NCBI GenBank assembly: GCA_018417955.1
Contig: JACTVC010000015.1
Location: 769,862 to 833,861, forward strand
Length of the DNA: 64,000 nt
Direction: 5' to 3'
DNA from: Laccaria trichodermophora
Lineage: Eukaryota > Basidiomycota > Agaricomycetes > Agaricales > Hydnangiaceae
The notes beneath the pieces were generated by a model. That model was not told where the DNA came from, searched no databases, and was given only the letters and a program-made list of their open reading frames with translations. The position numbers and the translations under genes were made by a program. Shown one piece after another: positions 19,295 through 32,242 of this stretch. Within the stretch, counting starts at the first letter, position 1. Each line of letters opens with the position of its first letter.

Positions 19295-22200
19295 AGCGTA
19301 GCTTCCTGCCGGAACGAATCAGCACGATGATTGTAATTTTGAATGGATGAGAGCGCTTACGACGTAGAACTCCTGCCTTTCGCAGGTCTCGCGCTTGGCT
19401 AATTTATTCAGGCTCGAAGATCTGGCCAAGCAGGAGGAGGAGTCCAGTGCTGCGTTGCAAACGTTGAAGATGGTAAACGGTCGGGGAAGAGGTCGTGGTG
19501 GGGCGCTATCTCCATCTTCTATGGATTATTCGACACAAGGCAGTGAATGGTGTAGACTTCGGCCCAGCGGGAACGTGGGCGGTGGCGAGAACCAACGGGA
19601 GCTGTACAGTGGTGTAAAATTCGTAGTTGATCGACTGATCGCATCTCAAGACTATTTTGGGACCTGCTACCCCCTGGTACTTGAGCTGAGCAAGCAACCC
19701 ACCTCTTAATCCCAGCTCCGAGTCCTCTGGCGCGCCACAACATGGGGTTTAAAGCCAAGTATGCTTTCCTCCATCCCATCATTCTCCTGGCTAACGTCGA
19801 TCATTGCCTAGATTTTGAATATGCCACGACGTCCTGTCCTGTATCTTTTCATTCATTCTGCTTCTCCATGTGAAGGGAACCCTCCTCCTGGAGGATAATC
19901 ATTCGTCGACGTCCATGAATAGATGTCGATTATCAACGTTCAAACGAACTCCGGAGGCCATATGAGGGAGAAAGGCGAATTGCAGAGGATCGTGTCTATG
20001 GCATCATAATCGAATTCTCGATTCTTTCGTCTGATCTAATACCACCCACGTCCAGGTAATTTGTTCGATCCACGAGACGGGACCCGACATGTTTTGCTAC
20101 CTGCCCGTCCAACACGGCTGATGTTGTGTGCGGGACGTGCGTAATGTCTATGAATTGCAACCCCTTGTAACTTGTTGAGCTCGAGCCTCATCTGGAGTCT
20201 GTCAAAATGGCTCTAGCAACTGGTCGGGTTCGAAAGGAAACAAAAAGGAGAAGCCGCCATAAGGGCTGTTGATGCCAAATGCTGAAATTCAACTTGAATA
20301 ACAGGCACTCAAAAAAAAAAAAATTAGGACAGTGGCTAGGACTGACCTCTCCTGTGTGTAACAGTATCTATATAAGAAAGACCCGGCACTCGCAGCTCTG
20401 CTATCCCCTTGCACGTTCACCTCTAGAACTTCAAGAATGGATGATCGAATCTTCAAGAAACACCACAACCCGACCTGACTCACGTTGACTTTTGACGCTC
20501 AGCGCGTCCACAAAAGCGCTGATACCGTGTGCGGGATGTTCCTATTTTTTACAACTTGACGATTCCTTGAAACTTTTTGAGCTCGGAGCCTCGTTTCGAC
20601 GCCTGTCAAAGCAATTCTCGCAACCAGTCAAAAAAAGACCTTCCCTGTTGTGTTCAAACTCTGCTGCTCAATTTAGAAGGGTGCGCAGAAAACCTAGGAC
20701 CACAGAACCGACCTATGAGAGTTCGTCTATTTATCAGGGTCTAGATCGATATCGTAAGTAACTGGCACGAACGATTGATAGCGGACCCGGGGGCCGGGGC
20801 TGCGCTCGCAGCTTATTTTTTTGTGGATGAACGTGCCTTTTCAGGCCTGTGCCTGGATTATGTTTGAAACCTTCGAGCTTTATGCAGTCGTGTTCCTTGC
20901 CAACGCTTGAAAGAAGTCCTCGCACGCAGTCCCGCATGTCCCAAGTCGGGTAGACGCGTTCGTGAAGATCGAGTTGAGACAATGAGAGATGAATATTGAA
21001 TGTTTGCACCGGAGCGACCTCTTGGCGTTGTCATTGCCCGGGCGGCGACCTTTTCTGCATCGCACGTGGGAGTGTAAGTTTCGCAGAGACATGACATGTT
21101 GCGTCACCAAGTCCATTTGTTCGTCTTGATATTTCAGTTCGGCGGCGCCTCAAAGGTAATTATAGTGGGTGGGAGAATTTGAGGTCCTCCAATTCGTTTT
21201 GCTGAACCTTGATTGCAACTTATGGGGTTGGTCTATTGTCGTCGAAGGTTTAAAGCATTATCTGCGTGGTCGAGACTACGATAGGTTGTCGGATTCGATT
21301 TGAGGAAGGTACGAGTTGCGGGCGCCGTGACCATTGTCGTTTTTGACATGAGAACGTGAAACTGATTTTCGACCATTGAACTAGATCCTACTAGGCGCCA
21401 CATCCGTACCCGTATGTCAAAAAACCCGTTTCCGTTGTGAGATGTCATGTTGCTTACAGGTATTTAGAGAGAACATTGTTGAAAGGTCGTCTTCTGCTGT
21501 ACGCCTCTGAACTCCGTATGATCAGAATTTCATTGGTCAAAATACAGACGCACCTTGTGCCCCTCAATCCGAATCGTCACGGGTCGAAGCGCATCATGCC
21601 AGCGCTACGCGCAATGGTGTCGCCCAGAACGTCTGGCTCTGAGTTACGTACAGTTCGTCAGTGAAGCGCTAAGTGCAGAAGATCTTGAGATCGTCGTAAA
21701 GACATACATCAATCTTTGCAACCCTCAGTACCAAAGTCTGTACCGTTCAGGTCTGAGAAACAAGCCATAATCGCCCTAATTTTCGTTGCAGGGGCAGCGA
21801 GGTCAGGTGTCGAATGCTACTCATAGTAAAATAGGACCGTTTGATGATATTCGACCAGCAGGATTGGTTATGTTGAAGTACGTAGTCCCAGATAACAGTG
21901 ATAATTCCTCGCGTTGTAGCGTGGTTCTCGTGTCGGCTATAGATGGCTCACATCGGCTATGAATACATAGTGATATAACACGCTCTGGCGGAGATTCCGA
22001 TATCTGCGCGCCGTGGATGTCAAGTTGAAAGGAACAGATGCCACGTGACTTTGCTGTGCACAACTTCAAATGTTCCGTCGTCAGCTCTGCCAAGGCACCA
22101 TTTAGTTGTGAGCCTTCGAACTATCGCCGCGATTCCTCGTTTCTCTCCTTCAAATTCACACACAAACGGCTGCCTGAGAGATCCTCAACAACGTTTTCTG

Positions 22201-22436
22201 CGACACGCAATCTCCGACACGCATTTTACGAACCTTATCGCGCCAAGAACCCCTCAAAATCTTTTCCTTCAAACCACCTACCTATTTTTTTGCTGTCCTT
22301 TTAGCAAGAAAGACTTCTATCTCGCGCCCACACACTTCCACCGTATCTTTATAAACCAGCGTTCACGGCGCTGGAGGGTGTACCGTTGCAGGTCTTTCCT
22401 CCGGGTACGTTCGGTAACGGCGAGAGCAGGGATGAG
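19295..22436. other. 3.1-kb intergenic region
   Basis: The first ~220 bp are the leader and upstream block of TPR copy 3. A ~120-bp sequence at about 20113-20230 recurs with divergence at about 20508-20635 (shared GTGTGCGGGA, TTGAGCTCG.AGCCTC, GTCAAA and CAACTGGTC/CAACCAGTC). No gene is supported; the short readings lack splice or family support. The last several hundred bases presumably carry the OPT transporter promoter. Confidence 0.45.
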
Positions 22437-25400
22437 ATGAGTGCAGCTGCTGCAAATGAGGAGACTGAAATTGCGGATTATAATCTCGGAGATGCCGAGA
22501 AGTCCTTGGGTGCGCGCTCTTTTTCTGCCCCACATATGTCGTCTGACGCGATCTCCATGACCTTTCCAACAGAAAACCAAACACCCTTTGATTCTCAACT
22601 AGAAGTTCTGGATTCACGCACTCTTTCTGAGCGCGGAAGTGCGATATACAGTCTATTTGACCCTAATTATGATAGCGCATCGGTCACACTTGGTTCGCGC
22701 CTTGGTTCCGGCCGATCAGTCGCCAACTGACATTTTCTTCAACAGCAGATGACTCTCCATATCCTGAAGTACGGTCGGCGGTGGCTAACTTTGACGACCC
22801 GACAATGCCGGCTTCTACCTTTCGTGCTTGGGTACTCGGTATCTGCTGGGCGATTGTTCTTCCGGGCATGAATCAATTCTTCTATCTTCGCTTCCCGTCC
22901 GTGGCTATTGGAGGGGTGAGTTTACACACTGTATCCGATTACTTTGCTGACTTTTACGACAACAGCTCGTTGCCCAACTTTTGGTTTTTCCTCTAGGCCG
23001 ACTATGGGTCCGCGTCTGCCCACAGGCCAAGATTTTCGGCATAGAACTGAATCCTGGACCCTTCACGATCAAAGAACATGTAAGTTGCCTCCACTTCTCT
23101 ACGACTCTGAATGGGTTGATTTGGAATTCGCAGGTACTTGTAACTATTATGGCAAGCGTCAGCGCCAACTCAGCTTACGCAACAGATATCATCGCCGTTC
23201 AGCGAGTTTACTACGGGCAATCGTGGAACTTTTCATGTCAGTCGCCCGCGCTCCACCCTCCGGTCCGATCATTTTAATACTGCTACAGATAAATGGCTTC
23301 TTGTTATGTCGTCACAGTTGATCGGGTTCTCTATCGGAGGTATTGCGCGCCGCTTTCTCGTCGCACCGCCATCAATGAGTAGCGTATCATTTTCTTGGAT
23401 TGACAGACCTTCTCTGATGCATTATCGGGACTTCAGTCTGGCCGAATACCCTCGTGTCATGTGCGCTCTTCAACACACTGCATTCACAGACATACGTCGG
23501 GATCGGCCAGCATGACGGGATCAGCAGAGAGCGATACTTTATCTACGCCTTTGGCGCTGCTGTACTGTGGTGTGAGTTATTGACCTCTTCCGCTATATGT
23601 CGGAATCTGAACGGCTCTCGCCTAGATTTTATTCCGGGATATTTCTTCCAGGCGTTGAAGTATGTATTACATTGGCATTTCAAGATGAGACGTTCATCAG
23701 AGTTGGATTCCTCCCCTACAGTGTCTTCAGCTGGGTAAAAACCTCTCCCGGCACCCGTGCGTTACGAAATACCTCACGATTTGCACTTGCAGGTATGCTG
23801 GGCAGCCCCAGATAACATAGTACGTATTTCCGGAATGTCATGCATCTCACGCCTAACAAGTCAACCAGAAAATCAACCAAATTTTTGGGTCAGCCCTGTT
23901 CGCCCTTCCGGTTCCATGTGTCTAACTTCTTATTGATTATAGATACCACAGCGGACTGGGCTTCTCTGTCCTCACTTTCGATTGGAACCAAATCGCATTC
24001 ATTGGCAGTCCGTGCGTCCTATTCTCCATGGGCTTGGCTACATTGACCAAGCCTTTCCGTTATGATTCATATCCAGATTGGCTACTCCTTGTGCGTTTTC
24101 ACAGTTCCATTCCAGCCGCCCGACAAATTTAGCTTTTCTTCCTTCAAGGGTGGGCCGAAGCCAACGTCATGATCGGATTCTTTTTCTTTTATTGTGAGCT
24201 TACCAAGTCAGATCGCCTGCGGGAGCTGATGATCACTTTCACAGGGTTTTTGACACCAGTGCTATATGTGGGTCGTGCTGCGGAACATTTCCTCTTAATC
24301 AACAACTTATTTGATTTGGGGGCCACCAGTACTTGAATGTATGGCATAGCCAGTACATGCCGTACGTTCCTGGTTGATGATTGTTGGACGCTGAGGCGCT
24401 GATCGTTTCGAGGCAGAATATCATCGCTGAACACATATGATAACACGGGTCACCACTACAATGTTTCGAGAATTCTCAACCCCGATGTTGCTACGCTGAA
24501 CAAGGAGGCATACCACAAATACAGTCCGCTATATCTATCGTACGTCATCCCCCCAGGTCAAACGTGCATTTCCACTGATGCTGGCTGCAGCACCACCTTC
24601 GTCGTGTCATACGGCCTAACTTTCTCGTCGATTACATGTGAGCTTGCGGGCACTGTCTTCTGTGCATCACGCTTATGATTTTCTCCGTTTAGCAACTATC
24701 ACACATGGTATGTTGTGTTGATGCCAGAATTAGAAACCCTCACCAACGCAGGCGCAGCTATCATCTATTTCTGGAAGCCTATTCGGCTGCAATTCCGCAG
24801 GTCAATGCGCGAACAACCAGATGTTCATGCTCAACTCATGTCACAATACCCGCAAGGTCTGCACCACGGCCTACTGGGGTCTCTCAAAGACCAACCAAAC
24901 GCTTACATCTATCTAGTGCCTGACTGGTATTATGCTTGTATTTTCGGTGAGTAGGCCTTCCAGAACTGCTCGAGCTATTCTTGAACCAGATACTCTCAGT
25001 TATCACTTTTGTTTTCGCGTGCGTCTGTATCAAGGTCTGGCCAACGCAAATGCCAATATGGGCGCTGTTGATAGCCCTTCTCATCGGTCAGCATCCGCTT
25101 TCATTCCTCCGTGTCCCATAGGTGACACTGATGCCCTTCTCGCACAGCTACTTTTTACGTGATACCCATCGGTATGTGACTGGGCTCAGCGCCGGTCGGA
25201 TCCTGATTTAACCAAACAGGGATGATTCAGGCGATCACGAATCGACAAGTTGGACTGAAGTGAATATGCCGCTTAATTTCTTTGTTTGAAATTCACAATA
25301 CCGTTTTAGTGTCATCACAGAGCTCATCGCCGGCTTTATGATGCCTGGGAACCCGACTGCAAATATGATGTACGTTACTCGTACCCGATACCACCCACTT

Positions 25401-27065
25401 TGATATAGGTGGCTCACTTCATCGTCGAACTTCCGTAGATTCAAGGTGTTCACTCTCCGCTACTCCTGCGTTTGTCTCGCTCAATTTTATCCAGACTTAC
25501 GGTTATATCACAATGGCACAAGGTACGCTACCACCTCAGCATACTTCGTTTACTTGTGCTCAAAAGTTGCTCCAGCACTGCAATTCACTGCTGACTTCAA
25601 ACTTGGGCAGTAAGTCCAAAGCCGTCTATTGGCATGTTCGAGTTTGACATTGCCTTGATGTAGTTATATGAAGGTATCATCCTCCTTCCCCATTGTTTCT
25701 TACCAATACTGATGTCTATCCCACAGGTACCCCCACGACCAATGTTCTGGTGTCAAGTAGGTCCACCTTGCTGATGGAGATAAAGCTGCTTATTGACGTC
25801 CATGACAGATTGTAGCGACCATCGTAGCTGGTACCGTTCAGCTTGGCGTCCAGTCTTGGTGTGTATCGTTCACTCGTTTCTTGAGAGCTAACATCCCTGA
25901 TTCGCGAATATAGGATGTTCACAAACATACAGTACGATCTTTCAGTGTTCTCTAATGTCGTGCTTGCGAATCAACATGAACATCTCTAGGGACTTGTGCG
26001 ATCCAGACCAGAAGGATGGGTATGTGAACGTAAACCCATTACCCATGATCAACCCAAATAGATGATCTGTTCCAGCTTCACCTGCGCGTCGACACGCGTC
26101 TTCGGTGCTGCCTCTATCATCGTGCGTTCGAAGATGTCATACTCATTTACACTGGTTTTAATCGCCACATCTTAGTGGGGAGTAATCGGCCCTGCGATAC
26201 AGTTTGGCAGGCATCAAATTTATCAGTGAGTGTCTCGTCTTTTGAACGTCTAAGAGTTGTGGATCTGATTCGATTACAGCTGTAAGCTTCTTGATGATCT
26301 ATTGTCGCAATCATTCACAGCGGTGGCACTAGCCGTGACGTTCTTCTTCCTCATCGGCGCCGCGTGCCCGCTGGTTTTATGGTTGATCTCCCGGAGATAT
26401 CCAAACACAATTTTAAACTATCTTAAGTACGTCCTTGCTCACATATCTCACAATCATACTCAACGTCCATTGTAGTTTCCCGTAAGCAACCTCGCGATGA
26501 TGTTTTCTAACATTTGTTACTGACAGATGTATCTCGCCGTCGCTAGCCTCATCTTTTCAGGCGTAGGTCAGATACCCCCAGCTACTGCTGTCAACTACGT
26601 GCCCTGGGCTGTCGTAGGGTTTTCTTTTCAATATGTTATTCGGCGAAAATACTTTTCGTACTGGGCAAAATATAATTGTAAGTTTTGGCTTCTTTCTAAA
26701 GCACACAACTTGCTCATGCCTCTCCTCAGACGTACTATCGGCTGCGCTTGACGCCGGGACAGCCGTTGGTGTCATCCTTGTGTTTTTCTGGTATGATTGC
26801 AACTAACTGTCTCTGCGCTGTTTTGATCTTGATCGATGACAGTTTACAATATCCTCTCAATGGCACAATCGGACGAAGTACTATACAACAGTGGTGGGGG
26901 AACCAGGTTTATAAGCAAACTCTAGACTGGCAAAGTGCACCACTTCGTACCCTCCCACCTGGGGAAACATTTGGGTGCGCATTTTTCCAATTCGGTGCCT
27001 CCACTTTGACATTAACCCTCCTGTTTTTCAAGGTAAAAATGATGAAACTATTCAACTTGTATTAC
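22437..27065 (+). CDS. OPT-family oligopeptide transporter, very intron-rich
   Basis: Exons spread over ~4.6 kb encode a proton-coupled oligopeptide transporter of the OPT family (plasma membrane, many TM helices). Conserved segments in order are DDPTMPASTFRAWVLGICWA, NQFFYLRFPSVAIGG, the signature NPGPFTIKEH, ASVSANSAYATDIIAVQRVY, CALFNTLHSQTYVGIG, GISRERYFIYAFGAAVLW, DNTGHHYN, VSYGLTFSSIT, QPDVHAQLMSQYPQ, FMMPGNPTANMM, YITMAQ, LQFTADFKLG, DLCDPDQKDG, IGAACPLVLWLISRRYPNT, FSGVGQIPPATAVNYVPWAV and QYPLNGTIG. Almost every junction has GT..AG introns of ~50-60 nt, at least 18 in all. The start (MSAAAANEE) and the final exon after PPGETFG are uncertain. The gene looks functional. Confidence 0.85.
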
Positions 27066-27338
27066 TAGTGCTGTAGATGGGCATGGGACAATGTACGACC
27101 AAGTTTATGATTCTTCAACGCAAAACAGTTACTACCTGGTTACTACACAACCATCACAATTAAATTGGGATGATCCCTTAGCTCTGCAAGCTTGACTACA
27201 TTATCTCCGTGTCCAAACTTTCGAAGAGCTGGACGAACATTACGTGGTACACTCTTAAAGTTACACAAAGCGTATACAAGACCATTCGACCGACGACATA
27301 GCGCTGTAAAACCATATGAAGCTCCTCTGGAATCCGTA

Positions 27339-29417
27339 CTATCTTCTCCGGTCCTGACCCCTCCAAAGCTTGCTCTTTTCCCATAGATACCAGACCACCA
27401 ATACAGGCCAGCAGAGCTTCAACCACACACTGACTTCCCCAGGACCTGCGCGGTCGTCGACGATATCTCGCCTCTCCATAAGTTCCGATCTGGCCTCATT
27501 CTCATTGTTCCGCTGGCGGGAGTTGACTCCGGGGATCTTGACCTGGAATTGGTATGCAATGATCAACCAGATCGTCAAGGCCGTCAAGGGGATGGCTGTC
27601 ACGACGTAGTCATGCAAACCGGGGTTGTTAGTCTTGCCGGTAATTTGCGTAATGTTCATCTTGAACGCCTCCTAAGTCATTATTAGATCAGTCTTGTAGG
27701 GCAGACCGAGTAAAGCTCACAGCAACAAAGGCCCCGGGCAGGAAGATCATAAAGAGGTAATGGATTTGTCGAACAGCTGGTTCATCGTGATGACTGAGTG
27801 AATCAACTAACTACACAAAAGACAGCACATACCAGCACTATCTCTGATACCGGTAAGAGTGAGTGACTGTGTTGATTTGCTATCTTCTATGTTCACCAGG
27901 CTGAAGGCCTACATTGGCGTTAGCAAAGCAAGTGATGCGAGGTAGGAGTAAGAACAAACCAAGTTCATAACGTTCTTTAACCGCCATTCCTGTTGTGCCT
28001 TGCTGTTTTCTAACCGGTCAATTTCTTGCAGCAGGTTCTCGCATTCTGTCTCCAAAAGTCGCTGCGACGTTTCTTTGAGATCTGGAGGGTAGCGAGCGGG
28101 GTCGTCCAATCCGGGATAGGAAGCATGCTGCACAAACGTAACGGTTTTGCGGAAGTCGTGGAGAAGAGACTCGTAGTACAGCAGATGTGCACGTATTTCA
28201 TGAAGTTCGAGAGTCAGATCCATCTCATTGGTCACGATCACTTGAGATTCCTGACAGTCTTGCGATCAGATCGTGTAAATCTGTGAGAAGGGGACGAATC
28301 TCACCAAGAAGCCGATGTGCGAATACAACGCCTCTAATGCTTCGTCCCAGCAATACAAGGCATACCACAGGAGGCTCAGGAACAACAAAGTAGGTTCGTC
28401 CGTCTGCTGGAACATTGTGCTCCAATAAACTGAACGGCCTGTTAACGTAAAGCGCTCGTGCAATTCTTGGGCGGTGGTCGCCCGATGGTCATGGCTAGGG
28501 TGATAAGAGATGATGGTATTGCCGTGAATGGATCGGACCATGTGCAAAGCGAGGAGATCGGGAACGAGTAGCAGACCTTTCGAATGCAACGGGAGAGGCG
28601 CTTGTGTGTCAATCATTGGCTTTTCGCGCTCACTTGTGCTGCTACCAGAGCGGATGCTCTGACAACTTGGGGCAATTTGGTCTTTCACTGGTCGTATGAA
28701 CGTCAGTGTGACGGAGATATCTGCATGAAGGCGAGTCATGTGTTGTAACATAGTAATGAAATGAGGAAAAACGCACGATCGCCAACCTCATCAACAATGT
28801 TTGACTGGTATCGAGCAGGTATCCAACCGAGAGAAGAAGAGAAGTAGAAAGGCTCAATGTTGTACCTCGTGCCAAGCATCTGTAACACGGGCCCGCTGAG
28901 ATGGTCGACGAACAGCGCCCGGCACCGCACACCTTCGGGGCGCTGCAAATAATTAGTACCACATACGCGGATAAGAACCAAAACCTACCCCTCGTTGTAT
29001 AACGCCCCAATACTCATCCACAGTGGCCTCCTGGACGTCTCGAGATGGTCTAGAGACGAAAGTGCCATCTTTCAACACATCAACGTAATTTATGGTGCAT
29101 GTTCCATGGGTCTTTTCGATAACCTTGATAATCTTGCTTTTCTTCTGCTGGCTCAGCGTCCAGTTCGGGAATAGAGCCTGAGGGTATTTACACCAGCACA
29201 CGGCGTCTTGATTGAATTTCTCGTGAATGCAAGGAGAGGAAAGAAGGGGGATGTGACTGTCGGGATCATTCAATCGCTCGGGATCTATCTCATCGCCCAC
29301 GTCAAGAAAAGGCCAAGGCCCTACCAGGTTATAGGGTTATAAGTCGCAATTTTACGAGATTTGGGGAAAACACTTACCAGAAGGTGTTGCATGTCTATGT
29401 CGGGGCCGAGAAGGCAT
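27339..29417 (-). CDS. CorA-like membrane transporter, copy 1 (KMN in place of GMN)
   Basis: About eight exons. It begins MPSRPRHRHATPSG, then CWCKYPQALFPNWTLSQQKK, a segment ending FYFSSSLGWIPARYQSN, DLLALHMVRS..GNTIISYHP, a coiled-coil-like part (VNMDL..., RLLETECENLLQEIDRLENS) and the two C-terminal TM helices of CorA/ZntB proteins. The first helix is HYLFMIFLPGAFVA; after an intron comes EAFKMNI, then PLTALTIWLIIAYQF. The family's ion-selectivity signature GMN is KMN here, whereas copies 2 and 3 keep GIFGMNI. Loss of the glycine and gain of a lysine at the pore mouth would be expected to change or abolish Mg2+ transport. It is convergent with the OPT gene. Confidence 0.8.
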
Positions 29418-30099
29418 TTCGGCGTCGTTCACGCAAATACTAGCTTGAAGGCTGCGTAATTGAGAAACCGGCCTGTAAGCAGAAAGGGGGGAACATACGT
29501 GGTTGACGTCCAAATCACCAATTGGTGCGAATGAGGGAAGTTCGCCCCGAGTCGCCGGAGTGGGAAATTTTGTCTTGTTGTTGGCACGAGCGTCAAAATG
29601 GTCTGGCGCTCTTCATAGCCCCGACATGTGCGCAGGTTCGCAGGTGTGAAAAGGTTGTTGTGATGGTGCGTGTGGGTTATTTTTAGAACTAATGCTATCT
29701 CCGCCAGGGCAGTTCATTTGAATCATTTCATCTCCAATTGGGAGATGTGAATGAGTTCGTGACCTTTACACTTCGCGAACCTCGAGAAACCTTGGGAAAA
29801 AATCACTTAGAAAGGCCAACTCTGAGCCAACTGACGTACTTCTCTCAACTCGAGATAAACCAAGGGACAACAGACCGGGTTGGGCATGTTGTTCAAAGGA
29901 AACACATAGTCAATACACAATCTGAATATTGAGAGATTAGAGAGCAACTTCGGAGCAATCTTGCAAGTAGAGGATTCGGAAGAGTTGAGGTGTCACGACC
30001 GTCACTTTGCATTATTGTCACACATAAAATCCAAGATATCAAACGGTGCTATATACACAGCGACACAATCTACCCAGAGTCCACCCAAGATCGACCAGC
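29418..30099. promoter_or_regulatory. Region between CorA-like copies 1 and 2
   Basis: Upstream region of copy 1 and 3' flank of copy 2. The part about 30030-30099 matches the 3' flank of copy 3 near 35240-35300 (CAACACAATC.ACCCAGAGTC). No other gene is supported. Confidence 0.4.
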
Positions 30100-32242
30100 T
30101 TAAGACCCAGAGATACTATACCGATTCCCAAGTTTCGCCCCCTTCTTCTTCCGATCCTTCTTCTCAAACAGAGAAGAGATCAACACAACAGGCCAGGACA
30201 ACCTCGTCCACCAACTGAGTGTTCTAAGCGGGGTAGTGCCATCATACAGCCCATAGCGCTTTCCCGAGGCTTCCGCCTCGACACCCTCATCCTCATCGCC
30301 ATCAAACTTGTATCGAGGAGTGGTAGCCTCGATCTGGTAGGCGACAATCAACCAGATTGTTATGAGCGTCAACGGAATCACAGCCGCGAGGAAGTGAAGC
30401 AGAGTGCCCTTGGTCCCTGGGTTGATTTCCGCGATGTTCATCCCGAATATCCCCTGAACTATTGTTAGACCTATTGATGTGTAGAAGGAACAATCAACTC
30501 ACAGCAACGAATGTGGCTGGTAAGAAGAACATGGTGAGATAGGCAATTTGCTTCATGGCTGGTGGTTGGTGGATGAGCCGGAGACGGAGGAGAACAAAGC
30601 AAAACACACCAGCGCTATCTCGGACAGACGCTTCCGTCAGTTTCTGTGTATATCTACTATCTTCAAGATTGACCATGCTGAAGGCCTGTGTTTCGTTGGC
30701 ATCGGTGAATGATGAAGGAGTAAAAAAGAAGGGACATACAAGGTTCATAACGTTCTTCAACCGCCGTTCTTGTAGTTGCTTGCTATCCCGCAGCCGCTGG
30801 ATCTCTCGCAACAGATTCGCAGATTCCGCCTTCAAAAGCTGCTGTGCTGTCTCTTTGCTATGTCGAGGGTATTGAACCGGATCATTTAGACCAGGGAAGG
30901 GAGTTTGCTCGATAAACGTAACAGTCTTGCGGAAATCGTCGAGCAAAGCATGGTAGTGTAGCAAATGAGCTCTTATTGCGTGAAGTTCGTGAGTGAGGTT
31001 CGTGTCATTCGTTATTAAGACTTGAGATTCCTGCGAGCCTGTTAACTGGGAGCGATTGTGAAGAATCACGAGAGACTCACCAGAAAGCAGATGTGAGAGT
31101 ATAAAGTTTCAAAAACTTCGTCCCAACAATACAAAGGATACCACATCAGGCTCAACAAGAGCAAGGTAGGGTCATTCGTCTCCTTGAACATCGAGCTCCA
31201 ATATACCGAGCGCCCAGTCAACGCGAAACGACGGTGAAGGGCCTCAGCAGTGGTTGTTCGATGGTCGTAGCCAGGGTGATAGGAGATGATGGTGTTGCCT
31301 TGCTCAGATCGGACCATGTGCAGGGCGAGAAGGTCGGGAACAATGAGTATGTCGTTGGACTGCAGCGGCAGTGGTGCATGTGTATCAATCATCATGGTTG
31401 ACGGCTCGTGTGCGAGCTTGTCGGCGGTGCTACCGGAACGGGTACTCGAGTTGGGACTTGGCGGCGCCGTGGTTGGGTTACGCATCGTTCTTGCAAATGT
31501 CAGTGTAATGGTGATATCTAGCCGACGCCATCAGTGCTAAGAGCGGACAGTGAAGTGAAGGACGAACGGTCGCCAACTCCAGAAACGGTGTTTGACTGAT
31601 ATCGAGAGGGTATCCAACCGAGTGAAGAAGAGAAGTAGAAAGGTTCAATGTTGTATCTCGTGCCGAGCATCTGTAACACGGGCCCGTTGAGGTGGTCGAC
31701 GAATAGTGCTCGACATCGTACACCTTCGGGACGCTACATTCGATTAGCACTAAGATAAATGCTGCAAGGCCAAGGACATACCCCTTGCAAAATAGCCCCC
31801 CAATATTCATCAACGTTTGACTCCTTTACCTCATAGACTCCTGCGGGAACGAACCTCCCATCCTGTTGCACATCCACACAATGAACAGTACACAGCCCTG
31901 TAGATTTCTCCACCACCTTGGCAATCTTGCTTTTCTTCTGCTGTCTCGGCGTCCAATTCGGGAAGAGAGATTGAGGGTATTTGCACCAACACATATCGTC
32001 TTCCGCTCCCTTTACATGATTACAAGGGGACGCTGACATTGGTGAGTCACTTTCTGGGCCCTCCAGTCGATCGGCCTCAATCTCATCGTCAATGTCAAGA
32101 AAAGGCCAAGGCCCTGCCGCGGCGACGTGTTAGTTGTAGAACTATGGCAGTTGATAATTTAACACTCACCTGAAGGCGCTCCATGCCGATGGCTCGGCTC
32201 AGGCGCTCGAGAAGGCATCGCAGGGGTCGTCTGTGGCACCAT
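30100..32242 (-). CDS. CorA-like membrane transporter, copy 2
   Basis: Begins MVPQTTPAMPSRAPEP (32242), then DIDDEIEADRLEGPESDS, CWCKYPQSLFPNWTPRQQKK, VRCRALFVDHLNGPVLQMLG, FYFSSSLGWIPSRYQSN, DLLALHMVRSEQGNTIISYH, GRSVYWSSMFKETNDPT, the helical part HELHAIRAHLLHYHALLDDF, ESANLLREIQRL, and the exon SVRDSA. TM1 is IAYLTMFFLPATFVA followed by GIFGMNIAEINPGTKG, and TM2 is AAVIPLTLITIWLIVAYQI. The intact GMN signature and paired helices at the extreme C-terminus fit the CorA-like divalent cation transporters. Seven or so short introns. Paired head to head with the permease at 33063; this pair is duplicated at 35303-38583. Confidence 0.85.
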
